NCBI GenBank assembly: GCA_018242585.1 | Contig: JAFEBQ010000006.1 | Coordinates: 1-64,000, forward strand | Reading direction: 5' to 3' | From: Planctomycetota bacterium | GTDB taxonomy: Bacteria; Planctomycetota; Planctomycetia; Pirellulales; PNKZ01 | Length of the DNA: 64,000 bases | Shown here: positions 1-9,242 of the stretch, piece after piece | Layout of the letters: each line of letters begins with the position of its first letter | Numbering within the stretch: the first letter of the stretch is position 1 | Translations under genes and position numbers: made by a program | The notes under the pieces: generated by a model | Seen by the model: only the letters and a program-made list of their open reading frames with translations | What the model was told of the DNA's origin: nothing | Databases searched by the model: none

Positions 1-1
1 G

Positions 2-142
2 GCTCTGCCGGTGGTTGCTGACTACGACGGCGATACATTATTCAAGTCCGGCTTTCGATCGCTTTTGGAGCTTTACAATAAGCGTGTCGATCTGGTTGAG
101 TTCGACAAGTCGCTTCTGATCGATATTCCTCCTAACATTTGA
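2..142 (+). CDS. C-terminal fragment of unrecognised protein (cut by window edge)
   Basis: An open frame enters the window at base 2 and runs 46 codons to a TGA ending at base 142. The visible tail is mixed acidic and hydrophobic (it contains VVADYDGDTLF and ends IDIPPNI), with no motif I recognise. Base composition is A+T-richer than most of the window, as in the small convergent gene that starts its stop only three bases downstream. Both look accessory. No function can be given without the upstream part. Confidence 0.5.
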   Translation, partial: ALPVVADYDGDTLFKSGFRSLLELYNKRVDLVEFDKSLLIDIPPNI

Positions 143-145
143 CGC

Positions 146-349
146 TCAGCGGATTGGCATGCCGAAAATCTTGGGTTCCGGGTGTCCAAGCATCCATTCG
201 TATAGCACGTTCCGCGTCTCCTCGTAGTCGAATTCTTTCGACTTGCCATAATCAACGTATACGGTGATCTCGTCGTCAGATTCCGGAGGATTTCCTCCGC
301 TCCAAGACAGAAAGTGTTTTTTGAGTCGTTTGATTTGCTTGGCGTTCAT
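146..349 (-). CDS. Small hypothetical protein, 67 aa
   Basis: The 67-residue product begins MNAKQIKRLKKHF, a basic amphipathic helix, and continues into an acidic middle (ESDDEITVYVDYG) and a short hydrophobic C-terminus. There is no signal peptide or membrane segment. Its stop lies three bases from the stop of the truncated gene entering on the other strand. The region is A+T-richer than its surroundings, and the tight convergent packing resembles accessory gene pairs such as toxin/immunity cassettes, but nothing in the sequence proves that. I do not recognise the family. Confidence 0.6.
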   Translation of the reverse strand: MNAKQIKRLKKHFLSWSGGNPPESDDEITVYVDYGKSKEFDYEETRNVLYEWMLGHPEPKIFGMPIR

Positions 350-446
350 TTGATGTCCTTCCTAGCAACGAGTGAGTGCGTTAGCTGAGCGCGAAGTGTA
401 CCGAATCTGACTTTTGCTCCCAAATTGGAAGCATTCGCGTCCTGAA

Positions 447-860
447 ATGACCGACACCTTCACCAAAGCCGAGCGTTCCCGCATCATGGCGGCGGTGAAG
501 TCGAAGGACACCACACCAGAATTGATCGTCCGCCGGCTCGTTCATTCGCTCGGGTATCGTTATCGCCTGCACGTCGGGGCGTTGCCCGGCACGCCTGACC
601 TCGTCTTTCCACGGCTGCGCAAGATCATCAACGTCAGCGGATGCTTCTGGCATCTTCACGGGTGCCGTTGGTGCCGCGTCCCCTCATCACGGCGCGGCTA
701 TTGGGCCGCCAAGTTGCAACGGAACGCCGACCGCGACCGGCGCGTGCGCAGAGCCCTTCGGCGAGCGGGCTGGGACGTGCTTGTCGTCTGGGAGTGCCAA
801 ACGCGGGCGGTGGTGCGGGCGCGGCTCTCGCGGGGGTTGGCGGGCTTTCTGGCGGCCTGA
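447..860 (+). CDS. vsr: Very short patch repair (Vsr) endonuclease
   Basis: Vsr nicks DNA 5' of T in T:G mismatches made by deamination of 5-methylcytosine, starting very short patch repair in the cytoplasm. The 137-residue product has the family layout: an N-terminal helix (DTFTKAERSRIMAAVKSKD), the GTPDLVF strand carrying the catalytic Asp at residue 51, the CFWHLHGC segment at 66-73 (His69, zinc ligands His71 and Cys73) and the closing VVWEC at 113-117. Length is normal. An in-frame ATG at 414 would add 11 residues, but homology begins at the ATG at 447. No cytosine-5 methyltransferase gene is adjacent, which is unusual for vsr. Confidence 0.93.
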   Translation: MTDTFTKAERSRIMAAVKSKDTTPELIVRRLVHSLGYRYRLHVGALPGTPDLVFPRLRKIINVSGCFWHLHGCRWCRVPSSRRGYWAAKLQRNADRDRRVRRALRRAGWDVLVVWECQTRAVVRARLSRGLAGFLAA

Positions 861-1003
861 AAATCGGTAAACTTTCGCCCGCTTCGCCCCTCGGCCGGCC
901 TGGAACGCGGGCCGTGGAATCGCCGTGCGCGGCGAGTTATAACAGGGGGCTGCCGCGTCCTGGGGGATGACCGTGTGTTCGATTCCCTCTGGTCGCTGCG
1001 CGA

Positions 1004-1025
1004 CACCGACAACCAGTTGTCGGTG
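1004..1025. repeat. Perfect 10-bp hairpin downstream of vsr
   Basis: CACCGACAAC at 1004-1013 pairs perfectly with GTTGTCGGTG at 1016-1025 across a two-base loop. It lies in the gap between vsr and acs with a second hairpin 23 bases further on. No run of T follows, so intrinsic termination is not shown. Confidence 0.6.
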
Positions 1026-1047
1026 CTACCCTGTTACGACATCGATG

Positions 1048-1070
1048 GCCCCCGGTCATTGACCGGGGGC
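1048..1070. repeat. GGTCATTGACC-type palindromic repeat, copy 1
   Basis: A 10-bp perfect stem (GCCCCCGGTC / GACCGGGGGC) closes a three-base loop ATT and is followed by TAAA. Near-identical copies occur at 18500-18521 and 23493-23513, all intergenic. This makes it a dispersed palindromic repeat of REP type, not a gene-specific terminator. Confidence 0.75.
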
Positions 1071-1213
1071 TAAAGGTTTGTTGAGCGACGTCGCGCGCAC
1101 TGAAAGCCGTTTACCCCCCACCCCTCTCCCACAAGGGGCGAGGGGAGAAAAAACACGTCCGCGTCACCAAGGTCCGTCGTCAGCACAAACTAAGCATCAA
1201 CATCCCTTTCCGC

Positions 1214-1308
1214 CGTTTATCGTTCATCGTTTCACGTTCATCGTTTCCGCATCGCTGTAATTAAGCATCTCGCATTCATCAATCATCACTCAGCACTCCG
1301 CACTTCCC
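1214..1308. repeat. Degenerate heptad array A upstream of acs
   Basis: Reading in steps of seven from 1214 gives CGTTTAT, CGTTCAT, CGTTTCA, CGTTCAT, CGTTTCC, then, in the same phase, a second vocabulary from 1270 on (TCGCATT, CATCAAT, CATCACT, CAGCACT, CCGCACT). The phase holds for about 90 bases up to the ribosome-binding region of acs. The first words recur in array F (48323-48428) and the second words at 38120-38154 and 45243-45281. Confidence 0.7.
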
Positions 1309-1318
1309 CGAGGTCTCC

Positions 1319-3271
<1,953 letters not shown>

Positions 3272-3294
3272 TTGCCTGAAGGGTCTCACCCTCT

Positions 3295-3340
3295 CGGATA
3301 TCCATTTCAATATCCGTCGTCGTGGGCAAAAGCGCCCACG
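3295..3340 (+). other. Two short hairpins after acs
   Basis: CGGATAT (3295-3301) pairs with ATATCCG (3310-3316), and CGTGGGC (3321-3327) pairs with GCCCACG (3334-3340). They begin 23 bases after the acs stop and could stabilise or end the transcript. No U-run follows, so this is not called an intrinsic terminator. Confidence 0.4.
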
Positions 3341-3497
3341 CGAACAAGCGGGCGCAGCGGCCTAAGTCCAACTGGCAAGTCGGCTAACACGCCGCGCTTG
3401 GCGGCTTGTCCTCGGTTAGATGGGACCACATTGCCGTCCTGCTAGCTGCCCTGACTTGGCGCTGGCCGACCGGTACAATGAAGTGGCCCCCGGGGAG

Positions 3498-3623
3498 CTA
3501 GAGCAGTTCTCAGAAGCATGGATCGCTTGCTTACCCAAGCCGGCGGCTCTGCCGCCGAGAGTCGGTGGCAAAGCCACCGGCTTGGTAGACACGCTGGCTA
3601 CAGTGATTTGAGAAGCGCTCTAG
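3498..3623. mobile_element. MITE-like element, copy 1 (126 bp)
   Basis: The left end CTAGAGCAGTTCTCA matches the reverse complement of the right end (CTAGAGCGCTTCTCA) at 13 of 15 positions, giving terminal inverted repeats. The interior holds a GGCGGCTCTGCCGCC hairpin and a GGTGGCAAAGCCACC hairpin flanked by AAGCCGG/CCGGCTT arms. A second copy lies at 57168-57292. It has no coding capacity of its own, so any mobility would have to be supplied from elsewhere. Confidence 0.75.
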
Positions 3624-3683
3624 CGGCCCGGGCCTCGTCTATTCTGTTCGTGTGACAAGGTATCTGCCAGGAGCGAATCTGCC

Positions 3684-5609
3684 ATGAGCGCCAACCGGCC
3701 TGGAACTCTGTCCCGCTGGTCGACTCGGGTGACGCTGTTGCTGGCAACCCTACTGGCACTGGTGGTACTGGCCCCCTGGATCCTCTCGAATCCCCCCGTC
3801 CTGAATTGGGTGCTCGAACTGGCCCAAGGACGCATGCGCGGCAACGTCGCGCTCGATGACCTGGAACTGAGCTGGTGGCGGCCGACGGGGCTGGCGGGGC
3901 TGCGGCTGACCGACGAGGAACACCGCCCGTTCGCCGCGATCGGTCGCATCGACACCGAACGCTCGCTGGGCAATTTGGCCCTCGACCGGCACGATCTGGG
4001 AACGATCCGCGTCGTGTCCCCCGAGCTGCACGTGGTGGCGACCCCCGAACGGAACAACATCCGTGACATGTTCCCGCACCTGGTCAAACCTGCCGATCCG
4101 GACCAAGGGAAGGACGCGGCTTGGAATCCGACCAGCGCCAAGCTGATCGTCGACAAACTGAAAATCACCTGGTGCGGCGCCCAAGATGAACAGCGCTGGG
4201 CCGTGCTCGACATGTCGACCGCCGTGAACCTGATCGGTGGCAACCGCGCCGAGGATCGACCGGCCACGATCGTCGTCGAACCGACGCGCGTGTTCGACCA
4301 TTTCGATGTCTCGCCCGAGTTGTGTCACGACGTGCTCAAGTACATCGCGCCGCCGGTGGCGGGCGTGTTGCGAACCGACGGCCGGGTGACGCTGGAACTC
4401 GACGGCGCGCGCTTCCCCATCGGCCGGCCCGAGCAGGCCACGCTCAGCGGCCGGATGAAGATTCACTCGCTGGACATCGGCCCCGGCCCGGTGGTGCAGG
4501 CGGTCACGTCGTTCGTCGGCGTCCCCGAGCGCATGGCGCTGACGCGCGAAGACCTGATCGAGTTCCGGCTCGAGAAAGGTCGCATGTATCACGAGGGGCT
4601 CGAACTCGGCTCCGAGAACATCAGGATCCGCACCCGCGGCTCGGTCGGCATGGACCAGTCGCTCGACATTGTGGCCGAGGTCCACTTGCGACTTTCCGAA
4701 GCCACGCTGGCCGCGCGACCGGCGCTGCGCGGGCTGGCGTCCCAGCCGCTGGTGATTCCGGTTCGCGGCACGTTGCAAAAGCCACAGATCGACGCCGAGG
4801 TCATCGGCCGCTCGGCCCTGGGGGCCGCGATGTCGGCGCTGTCCGAGTTGCGCGGGTCCGATCGGCCGAACAATCTGGGCAAGCGGATCGAAGGCATCTT
4901 CGGCGCGATCCAACAAGCCTCGGGGACTCAACCATCGCCGCTGCCAGCGCCTGGGCCGGCGATCGAAGCGCCGCCGGTTCCTAACCCGCCCGCTCCCAAT
5001 GGTCCGACGATCCCGAACCTGCCCGCTCCGGCGAATTCCAGCGTTCCGGCGACACCGCCGGCGCCGCTGCCTGGGCCGGGTGCGTCGACGTCCGCGCCTC
5101 CTGCGCCGGCCAAGCCTGCCGCTACGCCCGCGGCGCCGAAGCCCGAACTGCCGAAGCCCGCCGAGGGAACCGCCGCGACACCGCCGGCCGCGGGACAGCC
5201 TGGCAATGCCACCGACCCGGCAAAGCCTGATCTGCCCGGCATGGCGGCCGATATGTTCCAGGATCTGATGCGCCTGCGCCGCGAGCGTCGCGCCCGCGAG
5301 GCGGCCGCCAACCCGCCGCCGGCCACCAATGGAGCGGCGTCCCCCAATGCCGCGACACCAGTTCAGCCGGCTCCGCCGGGGGGGAACGGACTGTTGCCGC
5401 CGCCTCCGCCGAACGCGCGGCCGGCGCGGCGCTTGCTGCGCGGAGCGCTCGACCGGGCGCTGAATGAATTGACCAAGCCGGCCGAGCCAACGCCGGGCAC
5501 GACCCCCGCGCCAGGTACGCCCGCCCCGAGCGGCGCGACTCCGCCACCGGCAGCGCCGAATCCTCCCGCGCCATCACCGAGCGACAAGCCAGCGCCGCGC
5601 GAGCCGTGA
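3684..5609 (+). CDS. AsmA/TamB-like envelope protein with Pro/Ala-rich tail
   Basis: The 641-residue protein starts with a membrane anchor (residues 14-36, LLLATLLALVVLAPWIL). A region of about 370 residues follows that looks like the repetitive beta-strand architecture of AsmA/TamB-type proteins (for example VNWVLELAQGRMRGNVALDD-like opening, a SVGMDQSLDIVAEVHL strand, and VPVRGTLQKPQI near its end). These families span or face the periplasm and are tied to envelope lipid transport. The last 220 residues are low complexity, rich in Pro, Ala and Gly, and probably disordered. The ATG at 3684 directly precedes the charged N-terminus. The AsmA assignment is by architecture, not by a diagnostic motif, so a planctomycete-specific family is also possible. 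Confidence 0.7.
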   Translation: MSANRPGTLSRWSTRVTLLLATLLALVVLAPWILSNPPVLNWVLELAQGRMRGNVALDDLELSWWRPTGLAGLRLTDEEHRPFAAIGRIDTERSLGNLALDRHDLGTIRVVSPELHVVATPERNNIRDMFPHLVKPADPDQGKDAAWNPTSAKLIVDKLKITWCGAQDEQRWAVLDMSTAVNLIGGNRAEDRPATIVVEPTRVFDHFDVSPELCHDVLKYIAPPVAGVLRTDGRVTLELDGARFPIGRPEQATLSGRMKIHSLDIGPGPVVQAVTSFVGVPERMALTREDLIEFRLEKGRMYHEGLELGSENIRIRTRGSVGMDQSLDIVAEVHLRLSEATLAARPALRGLASQPLVIPVRGTLQKPQIDAEVIGRSALGAAMSALSELRGSDRPNNLGKRIEGIFGAIQQASGTQPSPLPAPGPAIEAPPVPNPPAPNGPTIPNLPAPANSSVPATPPAPLPGPGASTSAPPAPAKPAATPAAPKPELPKPAEGTAATPPAAGQPGNATDPAKPDLPGMAADMFQDLMRLRRERRAREAAANPPPATNGAASPNAATPVQPAPPGGNGLLPPPPPNARPARRLLRGALDRALNELTKPAEPTPGTTPAPGTPAPSGATPPPAAPNPPAPSPSDKPAPREP

Positions 5610-5647
5610 TGCGGCGCAAACGCTGTTAAAGGCTTGGCTTGGGGTGG

Positions 5648-5667
5648 CTCGGCCGCTTGCGGCCGAG
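5648..5667. repeat. GC-rich hairpin downstream of AsmA-like gene
   Basis: CTCGGCCGC (5648-5656) pairs with GCGGCCGAG (5659-5667). A related palindromic stretch, CCCGGCCGGCAAGCGGCCGGG, follows at about 5737-5757. Both sit in the 260-bp convergent gap and look like REP-type hairpins. Confidence 0.45.
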
Positions 5668-5872
5668 TCGCGTTAGCGACAAGAAGAATGTTGTGTGCAG
5701 CGCTCGCACCGTTCATTTTTTCTTGTTACTTCGTAACCCGGCCGGCAAGCGGCCGGGCCATCCGACACGAAGTTTGTACTTGCTCGGAACCCAGGGGGTG
5801 GGATCCCTGGGCTTGTGGAAGCGTCGCGAAAGATTGCCTGATGTGACGAATAGTGCGCGGTGAGGCGTACAT

Positions 5873-6247
5873 TCACTCGGTCACGACGTGTCGCCCGGCG
5901 TCGCGCCAGTCGCGGAATCCGCCGGCCAGTGACCAGACGTTGTCATAGCCCATTTGTTGCAGGCTGTGCGCTGCCAGGGCCGAGCGATAACCCCCGCCGC
6001 AGTACAACACCAACTCGGTGTGCGGATCGGGAAACTGTGCCTCGACGTCGCGCTCGAGAATGCCGCGCCCCAGGTGACGCGCGGCGGGCAGATGCCCGGC
6101 CTGCCACTCGTGATCCTCGCGCACGTCGAGCAGCACGAACTCGTCGCCCCGCGCCAATCGCGCGGCGATCTGCTCGGTGGTCACTTCGCGAATCTGCTTT
6201 CGCGCTGCTTCGACCAGCTTCAAAAAGCCAGGAGCGTGCTTGGCCAT
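5873..6247 (-). CDS. Rhodanese-domain sulfurtransferase
   Basis: A single rhodanese domain of about 124 residues that would carry a persulfide on its catalytic cysteine in the cytoplasm. It shows the family landmarks: LLDVREDHEWQAGHL at 39-53 (CH2A-like motif) and the active-site loop CGGGYR with Cys83, followed by the WSLAGGFRDW close. An upstream ATG at 6400 would add 51 residues that are Arg-rich and look non-coding, so the ATG at 6247 (MAKHAPGFLK) is preferred. There is no signal peptide. The physiological acceptor is not evident, although sufS and sufU are also in the window. Convergent with the AsmA-like gene. Confidence 0.9.
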   Translation of the reverse strand: MAKHAPGFLKLVEAARKQIREVTTEQIAARLARGDEFVLLDVREDHEWQAGHLPAARHLGRGILERDVEAQFPDPHTELVLYCGGGYRSALAAHSLQQMGYDNVWSLAGGFRDWRDAGRHVVTE

Positions 6248-6418
6248 GACACCCTCGACGCGGGGAACTCGACGACGGGAAAGCGTGCCGCCAAGGAAAA
6301 AACAATACCGAGGATCATACCAGCGCCAGGTGAAACGTCGCATGAGCCGCCGGAGAGGAGCGGGCTCGCTGCCAGGGGCTAGAGGCTGGCAGCGAGCCAC
6401 GCAAGGCTCCCCGTACGT

Positions 6419-6631
6419 TCACTCGTCGCGCGTCGAAGGGTCGACGAAAAAGTCCTCGGCGCGGTGCAGCATGTACAGCGCCTCTTCGCCTTCCAGATCG
6501 GGGCTGTGCCCCAAGAGGCCCGTGTTGCGATCTTGGCCGTCGGTAAAGGCCGCTACCAGGACGAAACGAATTGGCCGCCGTGCCAGCTCCTGAACTATTT
6601 GTTCCGTGGTGGCAAGTTCCAAATCGGTCAT
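6419..6631 (-). CDS. Small hypothetical protein, 70 aa
   Basis: A 70-residue soluble protein beginning MTDLELATTEQIVQELARRP and ending in an acidic helix (DFFVDPSTRDE). The ATG at 6631 is preceded by GAAAGGATC, a good ribosome-binding site, whereas the longer in-frame start at 6778 is not. The sequence alternates amphipathic helices around a central strand (FVLVAAFTD). I do not recognise the family. It is divergent from the membrane-anchored methyltransferase, and it lies 171 bases upstream of the rhodanese gene on the same strand, so the two may share a promoter. Confidence 0.65.
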   Translation of the reverse strand: MTDLELATTEQIVQELARRPIRFVLVAAFTDGQDRNTGLLGHSPDLEGEEALYMLHRAEDFFVDPSTRDE

Positions 6632-6896
6632 GACAGCAGATCCTTTCGACGGAATTGGGTCGTTCCAGCCGAATTCTATGCAGGTCTCGCGAGCGGACAA
6701 CTTTTTTGCGAAAAAAACTCGGCGATTCCCGCGAGATTCGCGGGAATCGCCGATGTCCCGAGATTCGCTGGACAACAAGTTTTCGCCTTTCGGTCGGCGG
6801 CGCGTTATGCTGAGCAGCGCTCGGCGACCCTCAGCTCATGGACATCGCAATTCTGCTCGGGTCGCCCCTCGGGCGGTGGGCGTCGATTTGTGCGAC

Positions 6897-7733
6897 ATGG
6901 AAACTTTTTGCATGAGAGTTTCGTCATGGCACCGACTCTGGATCGCGACGTTCAGGCTGAGATCGACGACGGGAACGTGCCGGCCTCGGCGGCAGTGGAT
7001 TGCGGCGCTTTGTTGGACCGTCTGGCTGTCGACGGTGTTGCTGTTGAACTTGGCGAGGCCCGGGAGCTCGGCGCTGTTTGCCGCCGAGCGGATTCCCCCG
7101 CGCCAGACGCACTACCTGGGCCGGGTGATTGCGCCCGCCATGAGTTATCACGGGGCCGACTGGCTGCTGCGCGACACCCGGGAGCAAGAAGAAGATTGCC
7201 AGCGACTGCTCAGGGCACTGCAAGTGGCGGCCGGGCAAACCGTCTGCGACATGGGTTGCGGCAATGGGTTTTACACCTTGCCGTTGGCTAAGCTGGTCGG
7301 CGAGCGCGGCACCGTCTACGCCGTCGACATTCAGCCCGAGATGCTGACGCTATTGCGCGCGCGGACCAAGCAAGAGCGCGTCGTGAACGTCAAGCCCGTG
7401 CTGGGCAACCTGGTCGATCCAAAGCTACCCGCCGGATCGGTCGACCTGTTTCTGTTGGTCGACGTGTATCACGAGTTCGCCTATCCCGAGCTGATGCTGC
7501 GGGCCATGCGCAATTGCTTGAAGCCCAAGGGGCGCGTGGCGCTGGTCGAGTTCCGCCTGGAAGACCCCGAGGTGCCGATCAAGCTCGAACACAAGATGAG
7601 CAAGGAGCAGATTCTGAAGGAGTACCCGGCCAACGGCTTCAAGCTGGCCGAGCAGTACGACAAGCTCCCCTGGCAACACCTGATGTGGTTCGAACGAGAC
7701 GAGAGCTGGGAGCCGGAGAAGAGCGCGGAGTGA
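6897..7733 (+). CDS. Class I SAM-dependent methyltransferase with N-terminal membrane segment
   Basis: A Rossmann-fold methyltransferase with motif I VCDMGCGNGFYTLPLAKL and motif II VYAVDIQPEML. A post-I aspartate region (DLFLLVDVYHEF) and LKPKGRVALVEF follow. Ahead of the domain, one hydrophobic stretch (WIAALCWTVWLSTVLLL, about residues 32-50) and the following SALFAAE look like a signal peptide or anchor, so the catalytic domain may sit outside the cytoplasm. That would be odd because SAM is cytosolic. The start is uncertain: ATG at 6897, ATG at 6912, or an earlier ATG at 6807. Substrate unknown. Planctomycetes carry many such small exported-looking methyltransferases. Confidence 0.78.
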   Translation: METFCMRVSSWHRLWIATFRLRSTTGTCRPRRQWIAALCWTVWLSTVLLLNLARPGSSALFAAERIPPRQTHYLGRVIAPAMSYHGADWLLRDTREQEEDCQRLLRALQVAAGQTVCDMGCGNGFYTLPLAKLVGERGTVYAVDIQPEMLTLLRARTKQERVVNVKPVLGNLVDPKLPAGSVDLFLLVDVYHEFAYPELMLRAMRNCLKPKGRVALVEFRLEDPEVPIKLEHKMSKEQILKEYPANGFKLAEQYDKLPWQHLMWFERDESWEPEKSAE

Positions 7734-7770
7734 CGCTTTGTGTTATCCATCATCACGCGGCGCGCGCTAG

Positions 7771-7910
7771 CCCTTCTCCCGCCGGGAGAAGGTGGCCGAT
7801 AGGCCGGAAGAGGGTCAACGTCGACCGAATAGAATGCGTTAACATCGGGCCACGTGGACCCTCATCCGGTTCGCTGCGCTCACCACCTTCTCCCCGGGGG
7901 AGAAGGGTTT
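7771..7910. repeat. Pair of REP-like palindromes (TTCTCCC/GGGAGAA)
   Basis: Two related palindromes, CCCTTCTCCCGCCGGGAGAAGG (7771-7792) and ACCTTCTCCCCGGGGGAGAAGG (7885-7906), face each other between the methyltransferase and the DUF1501 gene. Palindromes of this TTCTCCC/GGGAGAA form are widespread intergenic repeats in bacteria. Their position in a convergent gap fits a role at the 3' ends of both transcripts. Confidence 0.6.
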
Positions 7911-7934
7911 TGCGCCGCGCGGAAGGCTGCCGCA

Positions 7935-9242
7935 CTACCCGAGCAAGCGCGAGACCGGCGTTCCTTCGCTGAGCTTCATCGGCCGGCCAACGGGGGTCAT
8001 CAATTCGAGCGCGGGGTTGATGCCCATTGCCGTCAGCAGCGTGGCGTGAATGTCGGCGATCGGCGTTCCTTGCTCCCACGTGACCTTGGCCCCCTCGGGG
8101 TCGGTTTCGCCCAGGACCAGGCCGCGCGGCAATCGACCGCCGGCCAGCAGCATGCTGAACCCGTGCGGCCAGTGATCGCGCCCGGCCAGCCGATTGATGA
8201 TCGGCGTGCGGCCGAACTCGCCGGCGCAAATGACGATCGTGCTATCGAGCAGGCCGCGCGTCTTCAGGTCTTCGAGCAGCGTCGAAATCGCCGGGTCGAG
8301 CTTGGCGTTCTGCACTTCGCAACCTGCCAGATTCTCGGTGTGCGTGTCCCAGCCCGACAGCGTCACTTCGACGCAGCGGACGCCAACTTCGATCAGGCGT
8401 CGCGCCGCCAGACAGCCGCGCCCAAACGGCGAGTCGCCATACGCGGTTCGCAACTCGGCTGGCTCATGCTCGATCTCGAACGCTTTGAGCTGCTCCGAGG
8501 TCATGATCTTGCGGGCCTCGGCTTGCTGATGCCCGTGTAGGGTGCCCTGTACCTGACGCTGGCGGCCGCGTGCGAAGGTCGACTCGACGATCTTCAAGTC
8601 TTCCAGTCGCTCGGCGTGCCGCTCGTCGCTGACGCGAGCCTTGATGTCGGGTAAACGATCCTTCGGGTCATAAACCTGAAAGGCGTCATACTGGTTCCCC
8701 AGGTAGCCGCCGCGGCCGACGAACCGATCGGGCTGAATCGAGATGTGCCGCGGGATTTCGGTGTGGCCGACCGGAAGCTGGTGACAGCAAATCGCGCCGA
8801 TCGATGGATGGACCAGCGTCGGGTCGGGGCGATAGCCGGTCTTCACGGTGTGCGCGCCGCGCTCGTGGTCCCCTTCCTTGCTGACCACGTTGCGCACCAG
8901 GGTGACCAGCGGCAGCTTCTCGGCCAGACGTTCGAGACCTGCGCCAAGCTTCACGCCCTTGAGCGCGGTATCGATCGCCTTTGACTCGCCGGCAATATCC
9001 TTGCCGGGGTGAGGATCGAAGGTTTCGAGCTGGCTCGGCCCGCCGGCCATCCACAGCAGGATCACCGACTGGGCCGGCTGTCCAGGTCGAGCCGTTTCTT
9101 CGCGAGCCAGCAACTCGGCCAGCGGCGTCAGCCACGAACCAGCCGCCAGGCCGGCGGCCTTCAACACCATCCGCCGATCGGTCAGTTGCGAAGCCCAGCT
9201 TGGTCGCCGTGGCGAGGGCAGGTGCGCGACTAGTGGTTCCAT
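7935..9242 (-). CDS. DUF1501 protein (exported, sulfatase-related)
   Basis: DUF1501 proteins form a large planctomycete/Verrucomicrobia family distantly related to sulfatases and alkaline phosphatases. The 435-residue product has an N-terminal DRRMVLKAAGLAAGS that resembles a Tat signal, the family start SVILLWMAGGPSQLETFDPHPG, and the characteristic closing CAGEFGRTPIINRLAGRDHWP. It overlaps the upstream DUF1549/DUF1553 gene by 13 bases on the same strand, the standard pairing in this phylum. The pair probably works together in the periplasm or on the surface. The actual substrate is unknown for this family. Confidence 0.92.
   Translation of the reverse strand: MEPLVAHLPSPRRPSWASQLTDRRMVLKAAGLAAGSWLTPLAELLAREETARPGQPAQSVILLWMAGGPSQLETFDPHPGKDIAGESKAIDTALKGVKLGAGLERLAEKLPLVTLVRNVVSKEGDHERGAHTVKTGYRPDPTLVHPSIGAICCHQLPVGHTEIPRHISIQPDRFVGRGGYLGNQYDAFQVYDPKDRLPDIKARVSDERHAERLEDLKIVESTFARGRQRQVQGTLHGHQQAEARKIMTSEQLKAFEIEHEPAELRTAYGDSPFGRGCLAARRLIEVGVRCVEVTLSGWDTHTENLAGCEVQNAKLDPAISTLLEDLKTRGLLDSTIVICAGEFGRTPIINRLAGRDHWPHGFSMLLAGGRLPRGLVLGETDPEGAKVTWEQGTPIADIHATLLTAMGINPALELMTPVGRPMKLSEGTPVSRLLG

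Noticed and set aside
943-1003. TTCGATTC string after vsr resembling a tRNA T-loop
   Set aside because: The flanking five-base stems do not pair, and no acceptor or anticodon arm can be built around it.
1214-1308. Tandem short repeats that could be taken for a CRISPR array
   Set aside because: Units are seven bases with no spacers between them, and no cas gene is in the window.
3420-3611. Short frame containing LPKPAALPP
   Set aside because: It lies inside the MITE-like element, and a related peptide appears in the second copy at 57168-57292. It is repeat sequence, not a gene.
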